From positions 372,001 through 436,000 of the forward strand of contig MKTY01000019.1 of assembly GCA_001898485.1 (NCBI GenBank): 64,000 bases of DNA. Reading direction: 5' to 3'. Each line of letters starts with the position of its first letter. Position 1 is the first letter of the stretch. Position numbers and translations under genes: made by a program. Source of the stretch: Sphingobacteriales bacterium 46-32 (lineage in GTDB: Bacteria > Bacteroidota > Bacteroidia > Chitinophagales > Chitinophagaceae). The notes below the pieces were generated by a model. The model was not told the origin of the DNA. It saw only the letters and a list, made by a program, of their open reading frames with translations, and did no database searches. Of this stretch, positions 17,025-25,645 are shown piece by piece.

Positions 17025-17066
17025 AAAAAATAAAAGGTTGCTTCACATTGGCATGTGAAAGCAACC
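17025..17066 (-). terminator. terminator-like hairpin in the leader of the ATP-grasp cassette
   Basis: On the minus strand GGTTGCTTTCACAT pairs with ATGTGAAGCAACC (one bulged base) around a GCCA loop, followed by TTTTATTTTTTC. The hairpin lies 24 bp before the ATP-grasp start codon at 17012 and there is no other minus-strand gene that it could end. A 14-bp perfect palindrome, TATATTCGAATATA, is next to it at 17068-17081. Confidence 0.55.
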
Positions 17067-17209
17067 GTATATTCGAATATAATGATTCTGATTCACATTT
17101 AACCCTATCAGCTAATTATTATAGAATACCGATAAACCCATCAGGCATCGGATTTGCAAACAGGCGTATGAAAAGGTTTTAGTATTTTGCCTCTAATATC
17201 TGAGCATTG

Positions 17210-18583
17210 ATGTTGAATAAGACTGGACGCAGAATAGGATGGCTGCTGTTGTGGCTGGGAATAGTGCCCGAAATGGCTGCACAGGCGGTTTCGGCTGAGC
17301 AGAATTATGCCTCTAACTCTCCCGGTGTAGCCATGGTGCAAACCGTCTTTTCCGCCACCGTGTATGTAAACAAGGTGGTCATGAATGAGCGGCGGTTTGA
17401 ACAACTGGTAGATTCTGTAAAGCGTCTGGATAGCAGCGGTGAAATGCTTTCGGCTCCGGCCAAACTCGACCTGGTAGTAAAAGCATTGTATAATAATCCT
17501 ACCCGGTATTTTTCTGCCACTACCGAATATTACCGTCAGAAACATCGGATTTATGCCTCCGGCACCGGCTTCTTTGTAACCGGCGATGGATTCCTTGTTA
17601 CCAATTGTCATATTATTGACCGCGATAGCCAGTTTGTAAGGCGAAAATTTATTCAATCTACTTTCCAGGAAGTAACGGAAGCCAATATCCGGTCGCTGGA
17701 AAATTCCTGGCAAATGACGCTCACCGATGAGCAGCGTATGCAACTGGCCAATGCCTACAGTGTCATTTATTCCCAGGTGTCATCCATGATCATTTTTGAT
17801 CTGAAGCGGGAGATATATGCGCAGTTCAGAGTCGACGAAGATGGTAAGGTGGTTACACGCCGTATGCCCGCCGCAGTAATTATTAAAGGACAGCCCATGC
17901 CTGGCAAGGATGTGGCTATTCTGAAGGTAGATAGTGTGCAGCAGATGCCAACGCTTGAACTAACCAGGGACTCACTCGTACGCATTGGCGAGCCTGTACT
18001 TGTATATGGTTATCCCGAACCCGTTACCTCCAATACCTACCTGGCCCGCGAAACAAGTGTGGAGCCTTCTCTCACAGCAGGGGTAGTGAGTGCTATTAAA
18101 AAATCAATAGGAGGCTGGCCGGTTATTCAGATGGATGCTGTGATTACTCACGGCAGCAGTGGCAGCCCGGTATGTAATAATCGTGGCCAGGTAATTGGCC
18201 TCGCTACATTTGGAAGTATAGACCAGACTGCCAGCAACCTGGCCAGCGGGTTCAATTTCTCCATTCCTTCTTTTATGATCCGCCAGTACCTCGACTCCGT
18301 AGAGGTGCAGCCTGCCATGAGCGATGCCACCCGATCATTTAACCGGGGACTTGACTATTTCTTCCGTGGTTTTTATAATAAGGCGTTGCGACGTTTCGAA
18401 GTTGTGAAAAAACTAAACGAACATTATCCCGAACTGGGATATTATCTGCAGGAGAGCCGCAAGCGTATTGATGCCGGGCAGGACAAGGAATCTATGAACC
18501 GTAAGACTATGTTCCGGATGCTGGCATTGCTGTTGGTGGCGGGAGGGGTGGTAGTATTTTACAGGTGGAAGAGTAAGAAATAG
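17210..18583 (+). CDS. membrane-anchored trypsin-like serine protease
   Basis: A 457-residue protein with a signal sequence (WLLLWLGIVPEMAAQA). The chymotrypsin-fold triad is readable: His134 in TNCHII, Asp234 in GKDVAILKV and Ser317 in HGSSGSP. About 70 extra residues lie between the first two strands and the Asp, containing a helical insertion. Near 350-400 a TPR-like segment (FNRGLDYFFRGFYNKALRRFEVVKKLNEHYPELGYYL) follows, and a C-terminal membrane helix near 430-452 ends in basic residues. There is no PDZ domain, unlike HtrA. The ATG at 17210 is preferred to a TTG one codon before it. The catalytic part would face the periplasm. Confidence 0.85.
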   Translation: MLNKTGRRIGWLLLWLGIVPEMAAQAVSAEQNYASNSPGVAMVQTVFSATVYVNKVVMNERRFEQLVDSVKRLDSSGEMLSAPAKLDLVVKALYNNPTRYFSATTEYYRQKHRIYASGTGFFVTGDGFLVTNCHIIDRDSQFVRRKFIQSTFQEVTEANIRSLENSWQMTLTDEQRMQLANAYSVIYSQVSSMIIFDLKREIYAQFRVDEDGKVVTRRMPAAVIIKGQPMPGKDVAILKVDSVQQMPTLELTRDSLVRIGEPVLVYGYPEPVTSNTYLARETSVEPSLTAGVVSAIKKSIGGWPVIQMDAVITHGSSGSPVCNNRGQVIGLATFGSIDQTASNLASGFNFSIPSFMIRQYLDSVEVQPAMSDATRSFNRGLDYFFRGFYNKALRRFEVVKKLNEHYPELGYYLQESRKRIDAGQDKESMNRKTMFRMLALLLVAGGVVVFYRWKSKK

Positions 18584-18584
18584 G

Positions 18585-18676
18585 GTTTAAAGGGTATAAG
18601 GAGTTTAAAAAGTATAAAGAGTTTTAATAAAGACCCTATCCCTTTAAACCTTTTAAACTCCTTATACCCTTTAAAC
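18585..18676. repeat. perfect inverted repeat, family A, second copy
   Basis: Arms 18585-18610 and 18651-18676 are perfect 26-bp complements with a 40-bp spacer. They begin one base after the stop codon of the protease gene. More copies of the same words continue to about 18694, the stop codon of the minus-strand gene at 18696. It separates two convergent genes. Confidence 0.92.
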
Positions 18677-18695
18677 TGCTTATACCCTTTAAACT

Positions 18696-19184
18696 TTATT
18701 TAGCTTCTTCAAATTCGAATTGCTTCCTGCTTCCCTGCACATACAACTCTCTGCGCAGGACAAATAAGCCATACAATACGGTAAACTGACCTATTAATAA
18801 TAATGTTGTGACCAGCAAAGGCCAGGTGAATCGGATGTCGAGTTTCCAGGCTTCTATGCCCGCATACGAGGCCAGTGCGCTCAGGGTTTTATATTCCGAT
18901 ACTATGATGCTGAAGAAAACGGCGAGAAAAAGGAAGTTGAGCAGGTAAAGCCGGTTGAAGTTTGTTTTCTGCGACCCGCTTACAGGAGTATGCGGATAGT
19001 TGCGCTGAAGAATGCTGATAGCCAGTCCGGCCAGCCCAATCACCAGCATCCAGTGCAGCAGGCTCAGGATAGATAAAAAAGAGAATGTTTTCAGCATATC
19101 CACCAGCGAAGCCATTGCCATCACCAGCGCTCCCACCACCTGTAGTGAGCAGAGTATTCTGAAAAGTTTCCATTGCAGCGGCAT
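18696..19184 (-). CDS. four-helix membrane protein of unknown function
   Basis: A 162-residue product with hydrophobic segments near 8-28, 34-58, 78-98 and 121-146, and a charged tail ending QFEFEEAK. Its N-terminus MPLQWKLFRILCSLQVV resembles that of the next gene upstream (MRLKWKLALATHTLAMA), and both have the same length and helix layout, so they may be distant paralogs. I do not recognise a family. A different, unrelated-looking set of four-helix proteins is at 6348-8133. Confidence 0.75.
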   Translation of the reverse strand: MPLQWKLFRILCSLQVVGALVMAMASLVDMLKTFSFLSILSLLHWMLVIGLAGLAISILQRNYPHTPVSGSQKTNFNRLYLLNFLFLAVFFSIIVSEYKTLSALASYAGIEAWKLDIRFTWPLLVTTLLLIGQFTVLYGLFVLRRELYVQGSRKQFEFEEAK

Positions 19185-19241
19185 AAGCAGTGATTTGACA
19201 GTAGATGAATGGTCCTTAAAATTCCATAAATAATATCGTTT

Positions 19242-19739
19242 TTAAGATGCTGGTTGACCAATATTATTGATAAGTTCATTTAGGTTGGCTCTTTGTTTCT
19301 TTTTAACATATTTCCGGAACTGAATCTGAGCAATCAGGTTCCATAAACAAATTAGGCAAAAAGAAATTATCGCCCCCAGTCCCACGGTATCCGGATGTGA
19401 GATGCCTCCTGTATTGTCAAATGCTGTGGATATGGCATCAAAAGCGATATAAACTAATATAGCCGTGAACAGGATAATAAAAACAATGAAACCGGTATAC
19501 AATCTATTGACTGATGTCGCAAACGATAGTTCAGCTTTGTGATACCGGGTTATACAAAAAATCACAAAAAGGTTGCGGAGAATGGTTAACGAAAAAACTA
19601 CAATCATTACACCATACAGCCAGGCATACGAGCCGATCCTTTGATTGGTTATATTTTTAAATAATAATACGACCAGGAAAATCTCCCATGCCATAGCCAG
19701 TGTATGTGTAGCGAGTGCCAGCTTCCACTTTAACCGCAT
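19242..19739 (-). CDS. four-helix membrane protein of unknown function, probable paralog of the next gene
   Basis: A 165-residue product with membrane segments near 9-29, 40-62, 85-108 and 122-143, and a basic tail (KYVKKKQRANLNELINN). It follows aspS by 6 bp, so it is probably cotranscribed with it, but no functional link is evident. No known family is recognised. Confidence 0.75.
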   Translation of the reverse strand: MRLKWKLALATHTLAMAWEIFLVVLLFKNITNQRIGSYAWLYGVMIVVFSLTILRNLFVIFCITRYHKAELSFATSVNRLYTGFIVFIILFTAILVYIAFDAISTAFDNTGGISHPDTVGLGAIISFCLICLWNLIAQIQFRKYVKKKQRANLNELINNIGQPAS

Positions 19740-19745
19740 TGCCCG

Positions 19746-21572
19746 CTATTTCAGGTTAAGTTGAATATGCAATTCCTCAAACTGCTTCTGATCGATAGTA
19801 GCCGGCGCATCCAGCATCACATCGCGTCCGCTGTTGTTTTTGGGGAATGCAATAAAGTCACGAATGCTTTCACTGCCACCAAGTATGGCGCATAAGCGGT
19901 CAAATCCGAAGGCAATACCACCATGGGGCGGAGCACCATATTCGAAGGCACCCAGCAGGAAGCCAAATTTGTGTTGCTGTTCATCTTCATCCATACCCAG
20001 GGCGGCAAACATTTTTTCCTGCAGCTCACGCTGATAGATACGGATCGATCCGCCGCCAATCTCATTTCCGTTCAGCACCATATCATATGCATTGGCTTTA
20101 ATGCCGGCATAGGGGTGGTTGAGGTATTCGGCCGCGTTTTCAATCACGGGATTATTGTCGATCATCGTGCTGATGTCGCTCGGTTTGGGCGAGGTAAACG
20201 GATGGTGGCGGGCAACCCAGCGATTGCCTTCCTCATCGTATTCAAAAAGCGGGAAATCGAGTACCCACAAAAGTTTAAACTCATTGTCTTTGCGCAGGCC
20301 GAGTCGTTTGCCCATTTCAAGACGCAGCTCACTCATGGCTTTGCGGGTGCGCTCTTCTGTACCGGCCAGCAGCAATACCAGGTCGCCGGCTTTGGCGCCA
20401 GCAGCATCGGCAATAGCTTTCAGCCGTTCTTCGGAATAAAATTTATCTACACTACTCTTATAAGTGCCATCGGCATTTACCCTGATAAATACCAGTCCCT
20501 TCATACCTATCTGAGGACGTTTCACCCATTCGGTCAGTTCATCAGTTTGTTTGCGGGTATATTCACTGCAGCCGGGTACGGCAATAGCGAGTACTGTTTC
20601 CACGCTGTCAAAAACTACAAACCCGGCATTGTCTACCAGCTCAGGTTGTGCAGTACGATTGGTATATACGGAAGCTGGCTTTTTGATATTCAGCAGCGGC
20701 ATGCCAAAGCGAATATCGGGTTTGTCGTTGCCATAGGTCCACATCGCCTCTTCCCAGGTCATGCGGGCAATGGTCTCTGTATAATCGATTCCTTTTACTT
20801 CTTTGAAGATAGAGCGCACCATACCCTCAAACATGTGGAGGATGTCTTCCTGCTCCACAAAAGCCATTTCGCAGTCAATCTGAGTAAATTCAGGCTGGCG
20901 GTCGGCACGCAGATCTTCGTCGCGGAAACATTTTACAATCTGATAGTAACGGTCATAGCCGCTTACCATCAGCAGCTGTTTAAAGGTTTGCGGCGACTGG
21001 GGCAGGGCATAAAACTGGCCAGGATTCATCCGCGAAGGCACCACAAAATCGCGTGCGCCCTCAGGCGTGGATTTAATCAGGAAAGGCGTTTCAATATCCA
21101 TAAATCCCTGCTGGTGCAGGTAGTTGCGGGCAGCGCGGTTAACGGCATATCGCAATTCCAGGTTTTTCTTCACTGCATTGCGGCGCAGATCGAGGAAGCG
21201 GTACTTCATACGCAGGTCGTCGCCGCCATCGGTATCATCCTGTATAGTGAACGGGGGAACAGCTGATTTGTTGAGGATTTTGAAAGAACTGACAGCAACC
21301 TCCACATCGCCTGTGGGGATATTGGCGTTCTTGTTGGTCCGTTCCCTTACCAGTCCGCTGGCCTGTACTACAAATTCGCGGCCGAGGGGATTATTTTCCA
21401 GCTGGCTGTTCAGCTCTTCATCAAAAACCAGTTGGGTAATGCCATAGCGGTCGCGTAAATCAACAAAGGTGATGGCGCCAAATTTCCGAACGGTTTGTAC
21501 CCAGCCGGCCAGGGTCACTTCTGTATTTGCCTGGGGCAGTCTCAATTCGCCACAAGTATGGGATCTGAACAT
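19746..21572 (-). CDS. aspS: aspartyl-tRNA synthetase
   Basis: A 608-residue class II synthetase, the usual bacterial length. The N-terminal OB-fold anticodon domain begins [26 protein letters not shown]. Motif 2 is [21 protein letters not shown], the flipping loop [10 protein letters not shown] precedes it, a bacterial GAD insertion is in the middle, and motif 3 is [15 protein letters not shown]. The ATG at 21572 is chosen because an upstream extension of 58 codons would run into the divergent gene and lies outside the family. It charges tRNA-Asp. Discriminating versus non-discriminating (Asn) specificity cannot be judged here. Confidence 0.97.
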   Translation of the reverse strand: MFRSHTCGELRLPQANTEVTLAGWVQTVRKFGAITFVDLRDRYGITQLVFDEELNSQLENNPLGREFVVQASGLVRERTNKNANIPTGDVEVAVSSFKILNKSAVPPFTIQDDTDGGDDLRMKYRFLDLRRNAVKKNLELRYAVNRAARNYLHQQGFMDIETPFLIKSTPEGARDFVVPSRMNPGQFYALPQSPQTFKQLLMVSGYDRYYQIVKCFRDEDLRADRQPEFTQIDCEMAFVEQEDILHMFEGMVRSIFKEVKGIDYTETIARMTWEEAMWTYGNDKPDIRFGMPLLNIKKPASVYTNRTAQPELVDNAGFVVFDSVETVLAIAVPGCSEYTRKQTDELTEWVKRPQIGMKGLVFIRVNADGTYKSSVDKFYSEERLKAIADAAGAKAGDLVLLLAGTEERTRKAMSELRLEMGKRLGLRKDNEFKLLWVLDFPLFEYDEEGNRWVARHHPFTSPKPSDISTMIDNNPVIENAAEYLNHPYAGIKANAYDMVLNGNEIGGGSIRIYQRELQEKMFAALGMDEDEQQHKFGFLLGAFEYGAPPHGGIAFGFDRLCAILGGSESIRDFIAFPKNNSGRDVMLDAPATIDQKQFEELHIQLNLK

Positions 21573-21696
21573 ATAAATAGGTCTTAACTGATTGGTTTGG
21601 AAAGCCGGCCGTTTAAAGGGCAGCCGGAGAGTCGCAAAGATAAGAAAGAGAAGGGGTTTTGCTCCGGGCGGGAGCTTGCTTATATTTGACCCCACC

Positions 21697-22497
21697 ATGC
21701 CCGTAGCCACCATCAAGCGGATTATCCGTATACTTATCCGGACCAATACGGCAACTGCTCATCCGGAACCAGAACCCGAAACCGCAGCGCTGGCCGCGGA
21801 GATAAAATCATATACGGACTGGATCAGTGCCCATATTCCTTATTTCAACAGGTTATCAGTTACGGAAAAAGAACGGTTTATCAGGCGGGTGTTTTATTTC
21901 CGGCAACGCAAACAGTTTCATTTTCATGGGTTAGAACCCCGGCCGGAGATTCCGGTACTGATCAGCGCGGCAGCGGTGCAGCTTACTTTCGGCCTGCGCC
22001 GCTATCAGCTTCCCTATTTCCGGCATATTCATATCCTGGCCGATGCCTATCCGCTGCAAGACCATCAGGGATTATTTATCGGACATGTGGACCGGCAGCA
22101 GATATGTCTGTCGTGGAAACATTTCCTGGAAGGGTATGCAGATGCAACAGATAATGTGAATGTGGCGATTCATGAAATGGCTCATGCCCTGCAATTTGAA
22201 AATTTCATTCCGGAAACCGGAATTGATTGGGAATTCAGAGCCGATTTTGAACGTTTTATGCAAGCTATAGGTCCGGCATTTCTCCTGGCCGGAATGGGAC
22301 GACCGGGTTATCTGCGCCAGTATGCCTACACCAATGCGCGGGAATTCTGGGCGGTAAGTGTAGAAGCTTTTTTCGAAAATCCGGCAGCATTAAATACGCA
22401 TATGCCTTCACTTTACCAATTGCTGCGCGATGTGCTGAACCAGGACCCGCTCACCGGACAGGTGCTGCTTCCGCAAGAGACAGCCATACGGCAGTGA
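21697..22497 (+). CDS. MtfA-like zinc peptidase (M90 family), copy 1
   Basis: A 266-residue protein of the Mlc titration factor A family. The zinc site is HEMAHAL (His159, Glu160, His163) with the third ligand Glu223 in [22 protein letters not shown] and [10 protein letters not shown] are also family blocks. The N-terminus ([13 protein letters not shown]) is basic and hydrophobic and may contact the membrane. It starts at the ATG at 21697, not at an earlier GTG/ATG whose extension looks non-coding. A paralog follows 281 bp downstream. E. coli MtfA is an aminopeptidase; the target here is unknown and no Mlc-like gene is near. Confidence 0.9.
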   Translation: MPVATIKRIIRILIRTNTATAHPEPEPETAALAAEIKSYTDWISAHIPYFNRLSVTEKERFIRRVFYFRQRKQFHFHGLEPRPEIPVLISAAAVQLTFGLRRYQLPYFRHIHILADAYPLQDHQGLFIGHVDRQQICLSWKHFLEGYADATDNVNVAIHEMAHALQFENFIPETGIDWEFRADFERFMQAIGPAFLLAGMGRPGYLRQYAYTNAREFWAVSVEAFFENPAALNTHMPSLYQLLRDVLNQDPLTGQVLLPQETAIRQ

Positions 22498-22778
22498 TCT
22501 TATTTCAACAGCATAAGAATTATAGTACAAATTTCGTTTGATAAAAGCAAGTGCTGTATTGTAACACCACATTATTGTGCCCATACAGCATGCAGGCAGG
22601 ACGTTTTTCTTTATTTTTTTGAAAAAATATTGGAATAGCTATAAGTTTTATTAAAACGATACTGTATTGATTTGTAAGTATTTTTCTGTAGTGCATCGTA
22701 GTTTTACTAAGGTGTAGTTCTATTGCATGCTTGCAAATCACACAGTCGTTTTTTACATTTATACCCGAACCGTACACT

Positions 22779-23549
22779 ATGCAGGCATTCCTCAGAAAAC
22801 TGAACAGGTTTTTTGTGCAGGGCACTAAATCTCCCCGCCAGCTTCCACCATCAGAGGTAGCCGTGGATGAGCGTACGTATGAAAAATACTCCTTCATCAT
22901 TGGAAGCGTAATAGCTTACTTCAACGATCTTTCTTCTGCCAGTAAAAGAAAATTTGTTAACCGGGTTCATCACTTTCGTCAGCTCAAGAAGTTTCATTTC
23001 ATCGGTCTTGAAAACACCGAAGACATCGCAATACTGGTCAGTGCTTCTGCTGTACAGATTACATTCGGATTAAAAGATTATTATCTCCATTCGTTTAAAG
23101 ATATTTATATACTGGCCGATGCCTATCACATGGATACAGATGATGAGCTGTATATTGGGCATGTGGCGCCCGATGGCATTTATCTTTCCTGGAAACATTT
23201 TTTATATGGCTATGCCTACCGGCACGATAATGTGAATGTGGCAGTACATGAAATGGCACATGCTTTACTGCACAATAATTATTTATCTCACTTCCAGAGC
23301 GATACCCATTTCCGTCTTAATTATGAGAAGTTTTCGAGCAAAACGGGAAAAATTTTTGCCGATGTGATCACACGCCGTCAAAGCTACCTGCGCAGCTATG
23401 CATTTACCAACATGCATGAGTTCTGGGCTGTAAGTGTGGAAGCTTTTTTTGAAAACCCGGCTGAACTGCGAAAGCATATGCCGGAACTTTTTGATGCACT
23501 TTGCCGTGTACTGAACCAGGATCCATCCTCTCCGGATAAACTCATTTAA
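22779..23549 (+). CDS. MtfA-like zinc peptidase (M90 family), copy 2
   Basis: A 256-residue paralog of the preceding gene. HEMAHAL (His157, Glu158, His161) and [14 protein letters not shown] supply the zinc ligands, and DAYHMDTDDELYIGHVAPDGIYLSWKHF lines up with copy 1. The ATG at 22779 gives an N-terminus of the same type as copy 1. The 280-bp gap from copy 1 suggests a separate promoter. The two copies differ most at their N-termini. Confidence 0.9.
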   Translation: MQAFLRKLNRFFVQGTKSPRQLPPSEVAVDERTYEKYSFIIGSVIAYFNDLSSASKRKFVNRVHHFRQLKKFHFIGLENTEDIAILVSASAVQITFGLKDYYLHSFKDIYILADAYHMDTDDELYIGHVAPDGIYLSWKHFLYGYAYRHDNVNVAVHEMAHALLHNNYLSHFQSDTHFRLNYEKFSSKTGKIFADVITRRQSYLRSYAFTNMHEFWAVSVEAFFENPAELRKHMPELFDALCRVLNQDPSSPDKLI

Positions 23550-23573
23550 TCCATTTACCACTAAACCTACACT

Positions 23574-23651
23574 ATGCTCACACTTTTACTCATCTATCAT
23601 TGCCGCAAATTCATTCTCAAATACCGCCGCCAGCGGCTGGCGGTAGCCTGA
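23574..23651 (+). CDS. possible 25-residue peptide after the MtfA pair
   Basis: An open frame of 25 codons plus stop: a hydrophobic N-terminus (MLTLLLIYH) followed by a very basic tail. Its start context CCTACACTATG closely matches that of MtfA copy 2 (CCGTACACTATG). This could be a micropeptide or the remnant start of a third copy. There is no other support. The frame ends at the stop codon of the convergent oxidoreductase gene. Confidence 0.25.
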   Translation: MLTLLLIYHCRKFILKYRRQRLAVA

Positions 23652-24713
23652 TTATTTTTTGGAAAGAATACGGGTAAACCTTTTTACATCAGCATCAGGT
23701 GCAATAGGAGATCCATACACCAGGTGGTCGGTTAGCTGATGTGCAAAGAATGGCCCCAGCGAGCAGCCTTTTGTTCCCATACCGTTGAGTATGCCAATCT
23801 GTTGCTGTACCGGATGCAAACCTACAAATGGCCGGCGCTCCAGTGTAGCCGGTCTCATACCCGAGCGGTGTTCGATCACCTCAAAGGGGTGTTTTAACCA
23901 CCCGCGCAATACCTGCTCCGTTTTTTCCCGGAATGCAACAGTTGGTCCCGGGTCATCAAAATCCCACACATAGCTGGCACCCACCCAAAAAAGTCCTGGC
24001 TCTGCCAGCGGTACCAGCATCATCGATTTCTTATAGATATGATCGGCAGGTAAATGATCAATCTTTACTACGAGCGCTTCGCCTTTATTAGGAGCAAAAG
24101 GTAAGGCGGCAAAATAAGGATTGGTAAAAGATGAAGTACCATCACAGAAAATAATCTTTTGTGCGGTCCAGTTTTTATAGGTGATGCCCTCTTCATGCAA
24201 CTGTAAATGTTCAAGTTCAAATCTGTCTTCCGTGAGCAGGTTTTCCTTTTTCAGATAATTGCGCCAGGCAGGTAAGAGCGTTTCGAGATGTGCTGTATAT
24301 ACAGGTCTTATTTCACCGCAGCCAAACTCAAAATTGAAATGAGCATTAAACCGGTTTTGATCGGGATAACTGTGTACATATTTATCACCCGTTTCCATTT
24401 TTTTCAGGAAACTATCCTGCATAAATGGGTCGGGAAAGAAATCGATAACATTACGCTGCGAAATGGCTGTAATATTCAACTGGTGTCCTATCTCCTGGTA
24501 TGCCTGCCACGCATGTGGCAATACCTCATCTACCATCCATACCGTGACGAGCCGCCGGCCGGTAACCGGATTGATAATACCAGCTGCCAGCCTGGATGGA
24601 CTTGTAGGGGCATGGTCATCGATTACATGTACCGTCTTTCCTTCTTTTAACAAATAATGTGATAAGAATGTTCCGCACACACCCTGGCCAATGAGGAGAT
24701 AGTCGATTTGCAT
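23652..24713 (-). CDS. FAD-dependent oxidoreductase of the DAO family
   Basis: A 353-residue cytoplasmic protein. The N-terminal dinucleotide fold is DYLLIGQGVCGTFLSHYLLKEGKTVHVID (GxGxxG variant GQGVCG), and SRLAAGIINPVTGRR is the conserved second block. Near the C-terminus RSGMRPATLERRPFVG and LNGMGTKGCSLGPFFA complete the FAD site, as in glycine-oxidase-like and MnmC-like enzymes. The substrate is not evident from context. Its start is next to a family C repeat. Confidence 0.85.
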   Translation of the reverse strand: MQIDYLLIGQGVCGTFLSHYLLKEGKTVHVIDDHAPTSPSRLAAGIINPVTGRRLVTVWMVDEVLPHAWQAYQEIGHQLNITAISQRNVIDFFPDPFMQDSFLKKMETGDKYVHSYPDQNRFNAHFNFEFGCGEIRPVYTAHLETLLPAWRNYLKKENLLTEDRFELEHLQLHEEGITYKNWTAQKIIFCDGTSSFTNPYFAALPFAPNKGEALVVKIDHLPADHIYKKSMMLVPLAEPGLFWVGASYVWDFDDPGPTVAFREKTEQVLRGWLKHPFEVIEHRSGMRPATLERRPFVGLHPVQQQIGILNGMGTKGCSLGPFFAHQLTDHLVYGSPIAPDADVKRFTRILSKK

Positions 24714-24738
24714 GCTGCAAAAATAGTGGATAGATAGA

Positions 24739-24887
24739 AGTTAACAGTTAACAGTTAACAGTTAACAGTTGACAGATGGCAGGAAGTTGTAAGTTATAGG
24801 TATAATCAAAACATTTAAGCTTTTCTGCTAAATACTGTCCACTATCCACTGTCCACTGTCCACTGAGCACTGTCATCTGTCAACTCT
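24739..24887. repeat. intergenic repeat, family C (GTTAACAGTTGACAG words)
   Basis: The left part (24739-24777) is a tandem run of 7-bp AGTTAAC / AGTTGAC units. The right part (about 24833-24887) is a run of ACTGTCC / ACTATCC units on the other strand. AGTTGACAGATG at 24767-24778 is perfectly complementary to 24874-24885. The right arm contains the last codons and stop of the lipoprotein gene (24873-24875). Relatives are at 33546-33600 and 36142-36281. Confidence 0.85.
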
Positions 24888-25523
24888 CTTGTACTGTATT
24901 TTCCTCTTTTTATCAACCAGCTTCTTCCTGTATGCTTTCAACCTGACTGCCGGTACACGCATGGTCAAATAGGGTTCATGTAGAGTGACTTTATGGAGAT
25001 TATTGCCTATAGCTGCTGCAATGGTGCCCGGATAGAAAACAGGAGGAAAACCGTCAAACAGAAAGCGAAGTGTATCCTGCTGCGGAATATCCTGTGCAAA
25101 ATAATAGAGGCTGTTGCCATAATGTGGTTTAGGCCGGGCTGGAGGTATCACCACTTGCCGTATAGATACCGGGTCGCCAAACCGGTTAATGAATTGAAAC
25201 GAGCTAATGCTGGTAAACCGGGCTATGGAATCTGTGGCAAATACAAATGAAGAGGGCTGCTGCATGCTGTCGGCAAACAGCCAAATGGTATTATGCCTGC
25301 GCAGTTCCCAGGTACCGGTAATCCTGCCATGCTGGTTTAGGCCAGGAAACTGCAGACTGTCTTTTTTCAGATCAAGTAATGCCCAGTCGAAGCGTCCGGT
25401 ACTGTCAAGTAGCAGGCGGCTCCCGCTTTTGGGATCAGGCCGCCAGCTGCCCTGCAATGTGTGCGGGGCAGGAGTGCAGGAGCTAACCAGGAGCAATAAC
25501 CAGCAGATAATCGCAATCGGCAT
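24873..25523 (-). CDS. lipoprotein of unknown function
   Basis: A 216-residue product with a lipoprotein signal: PIAIICWLLLLVSSC, modified Cys at 16. The mature part resembles the lipocalin-like proteins that Bacteroidota have in large numbers (LQGSWRPDPKSGSRLLLDSTGRFDWALLD... ITGTWELRR), with Tyr and Phe strands following. The C-terminus is very basic (KLVDKKRKIQYKRVDR). Its last codons, encoding VDR, and the stop lie within a family C repeat arm, so the gene end may have been changed by the repeat. Confidence 0.75.
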   Translation of the reverse strand: MPIAIICWLLLLVSSCTPAPHTLQGSWRPDPKSGSRLLLDSTGRFDWALLDLKKDSLQFPGLNQHGRITGTWELRRHNTIWLFADSMQQPSSFVFATDSIARFTSISSFQFINRFGDPVSIRQVVIPPARPKPHYGNSLYYFAQDIPQQDTLRFLFDGFPPVFYPGTIAAAIGNNLHKVTLHEPYLTMRVPAVRLKAYRKKLVDKKRKIQYKRVDR

Positions 25524-25594
25524 GCAGCAAAACAGTTGACAAAATTGAAGGTAAGAGAAAAAGAGATTAGATACCGGCAGGCATTTATAAACAA

Positions 25595-25624
25595 AAAGTG
25601 GATAAGCTTTTGCCTATCCACTTT
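25595..25624 (-). terminator. intrinsic terminator of the alpha-2-macroglobulin gene
   Basis: AAAGTGGATA pairs perfectly with TATCCACTTT around a 10-nt loop, followed on the minus strand by TTGTTT. It begins 21 bp after the stop codon. Confidence 0.88.
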
Positions 25625-25645
25625 AAAAAATATACGGTAATATGC

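Noticed and set aside
19923-21266. A 447-codon frame opposite aspS
   Set aside because: It lies fully inside aspS on the other strand; its protein has no motif, and aspS is certain.
22498-22900. A 126-codon minus-strand frame before MtfA copy 2
   Set aside because: It overlaps the start of the certain gene at 22779 and shows no motif or start signal.
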